DNA of 64,000 nt, from NCBI GenBank assembly GCA_032622095.1, contig CP136066.1, positions 100,027,319-100,091,318 on the forward strand, given 5' to 3'. The translations under genes and the position numbers were made by a program. Shown one piece after another: positions 25,601-33,822 of the stretch (its first letter is position 1; each line of letters opens with the position of its first letter). Source of the DNA: Siphonodentalium dalli (taxonomy: Eukaryota > Mollusca > Scaphopoda > Gadilida > Siphonodentaliidae). The notes under the pieces are model-generated. The model saw only the letters and a list, made by a program, of their open reading frames with translations, ran no database searches and was not told the DNA's origin.

Positions 25601-25919
25601 TCGCCCAATATTGATGTTGTTTCTTCGTGAATATGGGAGTGTTTATTTTGAATTGGGGGAGGCGTTTATGCGCGGGCGTTTGTCACTCAATGTAGATGCA
25701 GGAGAGTCTTAGTGGAATTCGGAGAGGCGATGTCGGTACTTATGAGATAAATTCTAACAAAATATGTGCCAGTGTGATGGATGATTTCTTGCTATATATG
25801 TCTGTTTGCAATTCGCTCGTTCGGATGTCGATTTGGCGGCTGAGAGCATGGCGGGATCGGACTGATCAGAGTGACACGTTAGACACGAACATGACTTTTG
25901 AAACTGATTTCTTATTCAC

Positions 25920-26476
25920 AAAAAGGTCTCTTTCGGTCAATTTGACGCATGGGTTGGTGGCCCGCCCAAATACCCACCAGCCTTCACCCGGGGGAGGGTA
26001 ACGGCCACCCTGAGGGGGTGGAGTATGGACTATTTTGGAGAACTGTAAGGATTTCGGCCAATTTGATAGTATGGGTGGGTGGCTCGCCCCAAATAGCCCA
26101 TATAAACACCCCACCCCTCACATCTGGGGGGGGGGGGGGGTACCACCGAGGGGGTGAACGTGGGATATGGACCATTTTCGAGACTGGTAAGGATTTCGGC
26201 CAATTGACGGCATGGATGGATGGCCCGCTCAAATGTCCCATAGAAACAGCCCACACCTGAACGCTGGGGGAACCACCCCAGGAGGTTAAAACGGGGTATG
26301 GACCATTTTCGAGAACGGTAAGGATTTCGGTCAATTTGACGTCAGCAGTGTGGGTAGCCCGCTCCAACTACCCCCTAGAAACACCCTCACCCGGAGGTAC
26401 CACCCCGAGGGGGTGAAATGGGGTATGGACCATTTTCGAGAACGGTGGGTGGCACATCCCAAATGCCCCCCATAGA
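25920..26476 (+). repeat. satellite array, left of the Polinton
   Basis: There are about four diverged units of roughly 125-140 bp. Each carries GTATGGACCATTTTCGAGAA, GGTAAGGATTTCGGCCAATT, a GTGGCCCGC block and a C/G-rich CACCCC...GGGGGTG block with a poly-G tract near 26,128. The array ends exactly at the target duplication of the Polinton. The same unit forms the right flank (41,663-42,520) but in reverse orientation. The long frames across it are by-products of the repeat. Confidence 0.8.
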
Positions 26477-26482
26477 AACACC
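26477..26482. repeat. target-site duplication, left copy (AACACC)
   Basis: AACACC directly precedes the first base of the element and is repeated exactly after its last base. A 6-bp target duplication is the known hallmark of Polinton/Maverick integration by a retroviral-type integrase. Confidence 0.85.
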
Positions 26483-26767
26483 AGTAGTAATGGTGGGCAC
26501 TATGGCCCAGTACCCCCCCAGACATGGGCACTATGGCCCAGTACCCCCCAGACATGGGCACTATGGCCCAGTACCCCCCAGACATGGGCACTATGGCCCA
26601 TGGGCCATAGTGCCCATGTCTGGGGGGGTACTGGGCCATAGTGCCCATGTCTGGGGGGTACTGGGCCATAGTGCCCATGTCTGGGGGTACTGGGCCATAG
26701 TTCCCACCCTGAGGATAGATGTTCCTGTCATTGATGTGACATTTCTGATCGAAAAAATGGACTTAGA
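26483..26767. repeat. left terminal inverted repeat with internal palindrome
   Basis: The outer part holds four head-to-tail copies of a roughly 30-bp unit (GGGCACTATGGCCCAGTACC plus CCCCAGACAT). At 26,600/26,601 the direction flips, and three copies follow in reverse, so the repeat itself folds into a long hairpin. The inner unique part (GAGGATAGATGTTCCTGTCA to ATGGACTTAGA) is shared with the right repeat. Units differ by one C in the C-run. Confidence 0.9.
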
Positions 26768-26844
26768 ATTATTTTTTTCAAAAGGAAAATCTCACTTTGG
26801 AAAATATCAATTAGCTATCAAGAGTATCTTTTCGATCATTTGGT

Positions 26845-26860
26845 GGCCCTGAAAAGGGCC
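26845..26860 (-). terminator. histone-type mRNA 3' stem-loop (minus strand)
   Basis: On the minus strand this reads GGCCCTTTTCAGGGCC: a 6-bp stem with loop TTTC. That is a perfect fit to the animal replication-dependent histone consensus GGCYCUUUUCAGRGCC. It is preceded by AAAAC and followed by ACCA, as in histone mRNAs, and GAAAAGA lies about 12 nt downstream, where the purine-rich element that pairs with U7 snRNA is expected. It sits 19 nt after a TAA in the frame of the minus-strand gene at 26,880-27,344. The stem-loop is normally bound by SLBP and gives non-polyadenylated mRNA. Confidence 0.85.
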
Positions 26861-26879
26861 GTTTTATTTTTGTTATAGT

Positions 26880-27344
26880 TTAGAATCCGCCACATTGAAC
26901 TTCTTTGTTCGCCAAAACTTCAATTGATTTGTCTCCTCGCCTCATCCATATTTCGCATTCACAATAATGCTCGTGGCAAACGTGGGGAATCTACACTAGA
27001 GGTATTGATGACTTGAATCTTGGTGTTGATTTGTAGCCGCCTTTGGTAGCATCAAACATGACGATAGGTCGCTGTATAACAGTCGCCGCTAATTCAACCA
27101 TCAATCTTGATTCGGCCAAAAGTGGTGTGCGCCGTAAATCTTGTGCCGACGCACCAAGTTCGTCACTCTCTGCGTAGTACAGGTCAACTGCCGCATCTCT
27201 CAGAATCATCCATCCATCGGTCGTCCCGTAAATCCCGAGGCTGAGTGCCCTCCAAAATAGCGATATTTCTTCACCGTACACTGCTTTACAGTATACCCCA
27301 CCGCCCATTATCTCGTCAAGATCTGTTATGTTTACAGCAGTCAT
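26880..27344 (-). pseudogene. small gene, possibly OTU-like, with an in-frame stop
   Basis: The frame opens at ATG 27,342-27,344 and meets TAG at 26,991-26,993 after 117 codons. The same frame then stays open to a TAA at 26,880-26,882, which lies 19 nt from the histone-type stem-loop. Two blocks resemble OTU-type protease folds: EEISLFWRALSLGIYGTTD (in OTU proteins the block is D-G-N-C-L-F-R-A; here Ser stands in place of the catalytic Cys) and ESRLMVELAATVIQRPIVMF. The spacing between them is shorter than in OTU domains and the final His is uncertain, so any protease activity is doubtful. It is divergent from the gene at 27,958. The TAG is probably a later mutation because removing it restores the stop-to-stem-loop spacing of the partner gene. 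The family assignment is tentative. Confidence 0.45.
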
Positions 27345-27957
27345 CTTTGAATGTAGAATAAGTCTGAAGATCCGTCTTGAACATATATCACGATTGCGCG
27401 GGCGGTAGAGAAAGCATATAATACTTTGACGTTAAAAATGACAAATGTTCCCTGACGTTGTGTTTCTTTTCAGTGCATTATCTGTTAGTTTCACCATTTC
27501 GATATGTTATAGATTAAATTCATGATAGTATATACAATTAATTAAGATGTTTTAACATATGAATTCATCTTCGTTCATAAACGATGACCAAGTAAAGTTA
27601 TCAAATGCAATGATCAAGAAAAATGTTCAGTATGTTTCTTGTGTTCAGTTTTTATGTATAAAATATGTACAATTCCAAAACCAAAAACTAGAAAAACATT
27701 CCATATTTGCCTAACGAGGTAATAAATATATCAATCATGTGTACCAAATAATAGATAATGATCTAACGAAATTAAAAACATTTGTTTGATCGCTATGCAA
27801 TAATGATCAAGAAAAATATGCATGTTGATCCGGTTCTGAAAAAACACAACGTCAGGAAATATTTGTCAATTTTAACGCCAACGTGACATGTGATTTCATT
27901 GTCGCCCGTGTCAAATGTATACAAATATTTTCACTTTTTCAGTGAACTTCATTCATT
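27345..27957. promoter_or_regulatory. shared divergent promoter region with inverted repeat
   Basis: Two genes start on either side and run apart. Near its ends are arms at 27,427-27,473 and 27,836-27,882 that are about 85% reverse complements (shared core ACACAACGTCAGG, then TTTGTCA and TTAACG). Outside the arms weaker symmetry continues, with CGCCCG and TATA-like ATATA/TGTATACAA motifs about 60 nt from each start codon. The middle 360 bp is AT-rich with direct repeats of ATGATCAAGAAAAAT. I infer a two-way promoter; no initiator can be fixed from sequence alone. Confidence 0.55.
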
Positions 27958-28323
27958 ATGCCGTCTTTAAAGAAATTTATCAAGAAGTTGTGGAGGAAGA
28001 GAGATTCGTCAGAGGAGACGGAGATAAAAAGATATAGGAAATGGCAGGATTCTCCTGAACAAAAGATAGTTCAGAAGCAGATGCTAAGAGATTTTCTGGC
28101 TCGGCGACGACCATCGCCTGAAGTATGTGATCAAGAATCAAGCAATCAAGAATCAAGCAATCTTGATCTCGTGGAGATCTTGTCACAGATCAAGAAGAAA
28201 GATCTGTGCAATGCAGCAATTGACAGCTTCGCTCAGGCTGCTGCGGCGCACATATCAAATCCTACTTGGTCTGTGACAATTAATCCCAACGGGATATATC
28301 CTGATTTGGCAGAATTTTTATGA
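27958..28323 (+). CDS. unknown 121-aa protein with histone-type mRNA end
   Basis: The ATG at 27,958 opens a complete frame. The protein starts basic (MPSLKKFIKKLWRKR), is highly charged to about residue 60, has a short QESSNQESSN repeat, then a DLVEILSQIKKKDL helix-like stretch and an Ala-rich FAQAAAAHI segment, and ends in a hydrophobic/Asn-Pro-Gly tail. I recognise no family. Its stop (28,321-28,323) is 18 nt before a perfect histone-type stem-loop, and it is divergent from the OTU-like gene, which has the mirror arrangement. The basic N-terminus could suit nucleic-acid binding or membrane contact; this is a guess. The frame is intact while many neighbours are broken. Confidence 0.65.
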   Translation: MPSLKKFIKKLWRKRDSSEETEIKRYRKWQDSPEQKIVQKQMLRDFLARRRPSPEVCDQESSNQESSNLDLVEILSQIKKKDLCNAAIDSFAQAAAAHISNPTWSVTINPNGIYPDLAEFL

Positions 28324-28341
28324 ATTCTGGAAAGAAAAAAC

Positions 28342-28357
28342 GGCCCTTTTCAGGGCC
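28342..28357 (+). terminator. histone-type mRNA 3' stem-loop (plus strand)
   Basis: The sequence is GGCCCTTTTCAGGGCC, flanked by AAAAAAC and ACCCACA. It is a perfect match to the histone mRNA 3' end consensus, including the pyrimidine-rich loop and the flanking A/C bases. It begins 18 nt after the stop of the 121-aa gene, as in true histone genes. A CCAAAAGG stretch about 12 nt downstream could serve as a weak U7-pairing element. It also lies 90 nt before the end of a convergent gene that instead has an AATAAA signal. Confidence 0.85.
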
Positions 28358-28425
28358 ACCCACATTTCCCAAAAGGTTACTCTTTCATAGCTGAAAAAAA
28401 CAAAACACGATTGTTCAATTCATAA

Positions 28426-28431
28426 TTTATT
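28426..28431 (-). terminator. polyadenylation signal of the zinc-knuckle gene
   Basis: AATAAA on the minus strand, about 16 nt after the stop codon of the gene at 28,447-29,049. It marks ordinary polyadenylation for this gene, in contrast to the histone-type ends of the neighbouring pair. Confidence 0.6.
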
Positions 28432-28446
28432 CACACAACATAATTT

Positions 28447-29049
28447 TCAAATGTTTGTATCGATTCGTTTATCTGTTTTTGGAATGTAGAATGGTCTCAG
28501 CTTCTTTTTCTTGGAAGTTTTCTTGGAATTTTCAAAATCTGGATGTTTATCTTCAGATTTGTTCTGTGAATCATTCTTAGGATCAACAGGTCGGGTTTGT
28601 TTGAAAACATCTGATGTTGTAGACATCTCTTCAGTTTTGATATCTGCATTTTGTTCTTGTATTGTTACTGCTTGTAGACATTTTTGCATAGTTTTCACAT
28701 TTTTTTTGTCGCCGAAATCTGTTTTACAATGGAAGGACCAATGGGATTCTTGTCCGCATTTGTAACAGTAACCATATGGCGGTTTCCAATTTTTATTAGC
28801 TTTGTTTTTCTCTTGTTTCTCTTGCCATTGCATTTTGTTACAAAGTTTAAACAAATTGGCAGAGATCTGTCTCAATTCGACAAGATTATCTTGAATTTTT
28901 CTAGTCTGTGGCTGTGTAGATTTTTTTGAATCTTCTTTATGTAGCTCAATATAGCTCTCTTCAATAACTGCAGGCCTTGGTCTTTTTCTAACAATATCTT
29001 CTTCGCTGGTGGCGTCATCTGAAACAGGTCTTTTAATTCTCTTAAACAT
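28447..29049 (-). CDS. CCHC zinc-knuckle protein, 200 aa
   Basis: The start is taken at ATG 29,047-29,049; the frame is open further upstream but only from a non-ATG codon. Residues 1-32 are basic/acidic (MFKRIKRPVSDDATSEED) and identical to the region that precedes DNA polymerase on the other strand, through an inverted duplication. A zinc knuckle follows: Cys95-x2-Cys98-x4-His103-x4-Cys108 (YCYKCGQESHWSFHC). The rest is Lys/Glu/Ser-rich and probably disordered, ending in a KKTSKKKKLRPF basic patch. A single CCHC knuckle with basic tails suggests single-stranded nucleic acid binding, as in retroviral nucleocapsid. The gene is not part of the core Polinton set. It is divergent from PolB and convergent with the 121-aa gene. 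Confidence 0.8.
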   Translation of the reverse strand: MFKRIKRPVSDDATSEEDIVRKRPRPAVIEESYIELHKEDSKKSTQPQTRKIQDNLVELRQISANLFKLCNKMQWQEKQEKNKANKNWKPPYGYCYKCGQESHWSFHCKTDFGDKKNVKTMQKCLQAVTIQEQNADIKTEEMSTTSDVFKQTRPVDPKNDSQNKSEDKHPDFENSKKTSKKKKLRPFYIPKTDKRIDTNI

Positions 29050-29345
29050 TTTTGTCTTGAGTTTTGTCAGCAAAAACTATTGCGACTGGCTTCTTCGGAG
29101 TTGAAGTGTAAAGTGTAGAATTACATCTGCTTTTATAGCATTTTCATCGCGAATGCTATAAAAGCTATAAAAGCAGGTGTAATTCTACACTTTACACTTC
29201 AACTCCGAAGAAGCCAGTCGCAATATTTTTTGCTGACAAAACTCAAGACAAAAATGTTTTAGAGAATTAAAAGACCTGTTTCAGACGACGCCACCTGGAA
29301 GAAGATATTGTTAGAAAAAGACCAAGGCCTGCAGTTATTGAAGAG
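28957..29345. repeat. inverted duplication spanning a two-way promoter
   Basis: The arms at about 28,957-29,137 and 29,166-29,345 are reverse complements centred on 29,151.5. The centre is fixed because ATG 29,047-29,049 (minus) pairs exactly with ATG 29,254-29,256 (plus). Each arm contains promoter, leader, start codon and about 30 codons. Differences seen in the right arm are AAG to TAG at the third codon and a 1-base loss after the SDDAT codons. Confidence 0.9.
29130..29173. promoter_or_regulatory. back-to-back TATA boxes of a divergent promoter
   Basis: TATAAAAG occurs on the plus strand at 29,157-29,164 and 29,166-29,173 and on the minus strand at 29,130-29,137. The plus boxes point at the PolB ATG (29,254) and the minus box at the zinc-knuckle ATG (29,049), each about 80-95 nt away. 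The stretch between them can fold into a hairpin. Confidence 0.65.
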
Positions 29346-32300
29346 AGCGATATGGAGACTGATGAGGCAGAAAGTGAAGAGAGCGATATGGAAACTGAAT
29401 AGAGAAATTGGTGGGAAGAGAAAGAGAAGTCTGGCTAGAGAGCGTGTTGTGTTAAATCCAACAAAATATTTCAAATTGGAGCTGAACTCGGAGAAATTTT
29501 CCAGAAAATTTAAATCAGCATCACGACAATTTGGTGTGAAATTCGAGAAATTTACAGATCCAATCGAAAACATTCCAGAGATATTTGAGAAGTTGACAGA
29601 AGAATTGAAACAGAAATGTTCAGCAAATGAGAAGACAAGAATCAGAGTTACGATAAATCATCCAGGACTTGATATGAGCATTTTCATTCCATTCACAAAA
29701 GCCAGTGAATTGAATGGTGGGACACTCATGGATAATATTCAAAATGTGGTTCAATCAAATGCAGACTTTACAATTCATGACGGTGCACTCAATTTCGAAA
29801 TCTTCGTTACAGATATTCCGGAAGGTGGTACACGACACTCACTACATTATGGACCATTTGCAGACAAGAACAAGCTGACAAAAGTAAAAAGAAGTATTGT
29901 CCGGATTGAAAATGCTGATGATGTTATGTGTATGGCAAGATCTATTGTCGTCGGAATGTGTAAGGCAGATAGTGATGGATCTGCGTGCTGGTCAAAGAAA
30001 TGGAAAAGAATAAGACAATCAATATACACAGCACAAACAGATGCAGCAAAAAATCTACTCAACCGTGCTGGCATTCCACACGATACAGTTTGCAGTATCA
30101 ATGAGTTCCACAAGATTCAATAAATATTGTATCCAGAATATGTTGTGAAAATTCACAATGAATTTGCTGGCGCTGGATTTCTATTTGAACCTGCAGAAAT
30201 GTGTTCGGAGAGCAAATGTGTACACATCTACTACAACAACAATCACTTCGACACCATAACATCAATCAAAGGATTTCTAGGCACCAGCTACTACTGCGAA
30301 TTCTGTGACATTGGATTCCATATGCGTGGCGATCATCGATGCAGATTTGTTTGTGCATGCTGGTCATTGACACAGTGTAATTTCACAAATTGGGTGAAGT
30401 GTAGAACGTGTCGACGATCATTCAGAAGTAAATCTTGTTTCGACAACCATTTGAAGACGGAAGGAAAACAGAAAAGAAAAATATGTGATTTGGTTCAACT
30501 ATGCAACAATTGTGATGAAGAAATTCTCATCAATAAATCAAGCAGACATATATGTGCGGGGTTGAAGAAATGCAAACATTGCAAAGAAATCGTTGAAGCA
30601 GATCACAGGTGCTATATTCCAAAATATGAATCACCGGAAAAGAAACCTGCAAAGATTCCATATGTATTCTTTGACTTTGAATGCAGACAAGACACAGGTG
30701 TTCATATTCCAAACTTCTGTGTTACACATACCGCTTGTGGAGATTGCATGTGCAAACCAATCGAAGAAAAATGTGAAACATGCGGACCGGATTCCAGAGA
30801 ATTTGTATTCAAGGGTGACAACGTTTTAACAGACTTCACAAACTGGTTATTCCACCAAGATCACAAAGGATGTGTTGCAATAGCACATAATGCTCAGGGA
30901 TACGATGCACAGTTTCTACTTCAAGCACTCATACAAAGTGGAATTCATAAACCAGATCTGATCATGAATGGAAACAAGATTCTCAGTTTAAAATGCAACA
31001 GCGTGAAAGTTATTGATTCTCTGAGTTTTCTGATGATGCCGCTTTCAAAGTTTCCACAAACTTTTCAGCTGAATGAGATGGCGAAAGGACACTTTCCACA
31101 TTGGGCGAATTCACCAAAGTTTCAAAATTGCATTGGACATTACTTGGCTTCTGATTACTACAAACCAGACATGATGAGCGTGGAAAATCGAGAGAAATTC
31201 TTTGAATGGTACAATGAGAAAAAATAGAAAATTACGTGATATTCAACTTCCAAGAAGAGATGGAGAAGTACTGCAAATCAGACGTGGATATTCTTCGCCG
31301 TGGATGTGGAAAATTCAGGAAATACATATTGGAAACAGAACAGATTGACCCGTTCATTGAGTCAATAACATTGGCGCAAGTTTGCAATTTGGCATGGAGG
31401 AAGAATTCAATGCCAGAGAAAACAATTGGAATCATTCCAGATGGTGGATACCCATGTGCTAAAAACTATTCCATGAAAGCGATACGTTGGCTTCAACATA
31501 TATCATTGTCACGTATGATAACAATCAAGCATGCTTTGAATGGAGGAGAAATCAAGATTGGTGGACACTACGTCGATGGATATGAGGAAGCCACAAGAAC
31601 AGTTTTTGAGATGAATGGATGTCTGTTTCATGGATGTCCAAAATGTTACAACAACAGACAATACAAGAATCCCTATACGATGCTCACCATGGAAGAATTA
31701 TATACAAGAACTCAACAGAAGAAAGATGAACTGGAAAGTCTTGGTTACAGAGTTGAATCAATTTGGGAGCATCAGATCGACGAAAGAATGAAATCGGATG
31801 TGAAATTCAAACAACAAATGGAATCTTTCTACAAACATCGAGACCCCATTTTGCCAAGAGAAGCATTGTTTGGTGGACGTACAAATGCCATCAAATTGTA
31901 CGAGGAAATTGATCAAGATTCCACAAAAGAAATCAAGTTCATCGATGTGTGTTCGTTGTATCCATTTTGCAACAAATATAAATTCTACCCTGTTGGACAT
32001 CCAGAAATTTTGATCCAAGAGCAGATCGATCAAGAACACATTAGAGACTATGCGGGGCTTGTTAAATGTACAATTTTACCACCATCGAAATTGTATATTC
32101 CAGTTCTACCGATTCATTGTAACAAGAAAATGGTTTTTACTCTGTGCAACACTTGTGCCATCAATGAGAACAAGGCATGTAACCATTCAGAAGAAGATCG
32201 AGCTATAACCGGAGTGTGGACCACGCCAGAATTATTCAAAGCAATGGATGTTGGCTACAAAATACTTGATGTGTACCAAATTTGGCATTGGACAGATTGG

Positions 32301-33185
32301 ACAGATGAAATATACAAATCCTATATCGACAAACATCTAAAGATCAAACAGGAATGTAGTGGTTATCCATTTGGTGTTGAGACAGAAGAACAGAAGCAAA
32401 AGTGTGTACAGGATTATTATGCAGCTGAGGGTATAAAATTGGAGAATCCAGGAAAACGCCAAATATCTAAAATTATGATTAATTGTATATGGGGTAAGAA
32501 TGCACAAAGAAATCTTATGTCAAAAACAGAGTATGTGGATAAGCCATCACGTTATTTTGAATTGCTTACTAGTAACAATATAATTGTTCAATATGTTACA
32601 CTTCTTGATGGTGACAAATTCATTCTGGTAAATTATGTTGATATTTTAGATAATATTGAACCTCATCATTCAGCAAATGTTGTTGTTGATTCTTTTGTTA
32701 CAGCGTATACAAGATTACAATTGTATAAAGTTTAAAAAAAACTTGGAGATAGAGTGCTGTATTTTGATACAGACAGCTGTATGTATGTCAGTGATCCATC
32801 AGAGAAGAACATCAAAACTATCGAAGGAAGATTGGGGAAATGGAGCGACGAACATCCAGATGCAAAGATTGTCAAATTTGTTGGACTTGGGCCAAAGAAC
32901 TACGGATATGAATACATCAAAGATGGGAGAAGATACACCAAATGTAAGGTAAAAGGTATCACTCTTGATTACAGCACAAGTCAAAAAGTTAATTTTGAAA
33001 CAATGGTACAATGTGTTAATGATCGTGAAAATTTCAAAACTATTGTTGAGTATCCTTCCAGAATTAAAAGACAAAAGAACCATCAACTAATTAGTGAGTG
33101 TCAAACCAAAACTTTCAGATCGGTGTACACAAAACGAAAACTCGTCAATGGTATTCACACATATCCATACGGATGGAGATGTTGA
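29254..33185 (+). pseudogene. polB: protein-primed family B DNA polymerase (broken)
   Basis: This is the element's replicative polymerase, about 1,300 codons. Breaks: TAG at 29,260-29,262 just after the ATG; a 1-base loss near 29,296 and a compensating shift before about 29,420; in-frame TAA at 30,121-30,123; a 1-base shift in the A-run at 31,219-31,224; and in-frame TAA at 32,733-32,735. The N-terminal region matches Polinton PolBs in pattern. A Cys/His-rich zinc region (30,200-30,610) follows. Exonuclease motifs are FFDFECRQD, IAHNAQGYD and YCKSD (31,269-31,283). A GCLFHGCPKCY block typical of Polinton PolBs lies near 31,620. Polymerase motif A is DVCSLYP (31,944-31,964), motif B KIMINCIWGK, and motif C YFDTDS (32,760-32,777). 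The C-terminus THTYPYGW is family-like. All catalytic motifs survive. The breaks make the product non-functional as it stands, unless some are sequencing errors. Confidence 0.93.
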
Positions 33186-33201
33186 GTCATTTCATGTCAA
33201 G

Positions 33202-33789
33202 ATGTTGACAGGAGTAGTACCTCCAGAAATTGCTGAGAAGATTTATGGATATTTGGTGGCACAGTCAACACTTATTCCAGAGATAAAGAAGGAATTACAA
33301 GAAGTCTGGTTTGAAAGAGAAAAGAAAGCAATACTACGATGCTGTGATGCCGACGAATGTTTACAGAGATTGGACTATCTTGAGACAAGTATATTTTCTC
33401 ATTTCTCTCAAAACTATATTAAATCATTTATTAAATTCAAAACATTTTTTCTCATTGAAAGAATATCTGATTTTTGGCTATTTGGTGGTGATCAACACCA
33501 TTTAGATTTAGAAACTTTTGATGAACATGACTATATTCATTATACAAAGTATGAAGATCATTATCCTCTTGCTAGTGGAACCTTTAAATCAGTTCCTAGG
33601 ATCTATGGGTATTTGTTAACAAAAAAAATGTCAACATATGCAAAAATTCAAAACATTATAGGGGATGATTTTTTTATTTACAGAACAAACAGAAGAATAG
33701 AAGACTATAATAATTGGATTATTGAAATGTATGGAAATATTTACAGCTTTGGAGATTTCTCTTTAAAAACTAAATTCACACGTCGTTAA
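33202..33789 (+). CDS. unknown protein after PolB, 195 aa
   Basis: The frame is open from 33,094 (inside the end of PolB) to 33,789. I prefer the ATG at 33,202, 16 nt after the PolB stop. The N-terminus VVPPEIAEKIYGYLV has the pattern of a short F-box-like helix (PPEIxxxIxxYL), but the rest of an F-box is not evident. The middle is Leu/Phe-rich and helical (ETSIFSHFSQNYIKSFIKFK), and the C-terminal half is rich in Asp, Tyr and Phe. I do not recognise the family. Position between polymerase and packaging ATPase suggests an element-specific gene. The A/T-rich wobble use of the second half matches the downstream capsid genes rather than PolB. Confidence 0.6.
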   Translation: MLTGVVPPEIAEKIYGYLVAQSTLIPEIKKELQEVWFEREKKAILRCCDADECLQRLDYLETSIFSHFSQNYIKSFIKFKTFFLIERISDFWLFGGDQHHLDLETFDEHDYIHYTKYEDHYPLASGTFKSVPRIYGYLLTKKMSTYAKIQNIIGDDFFIYRTNRRIEDYNNWIIEMYGNIYSFGDFSLKTKFTRR

Positions 33790-33822
33790 GTTCACTCTCT
33801 GATTAGGCATCAAAGTGACAAC

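Noticed and set aside
25866-26852. Open frames of 74-144 codons with repeated Gly/Pro/Met-rich peptides
   Set aside because: They are translations of the satellite and of the 30-bp terminal-repeat units; no start context or family.
27958-28323. The 121-aa protein as a histone, because of the stem-loop
   Set aside because: The sequence has no histone-fold pattern; only the 3' end signal is histone-like.
28511-28929. Plus-strand frames of 81-84 codons over the zinc-knuckle gene
   Set aside because: Shadow frames of the minus-strand gene, which has the CCHC motif and poly(A) signal.
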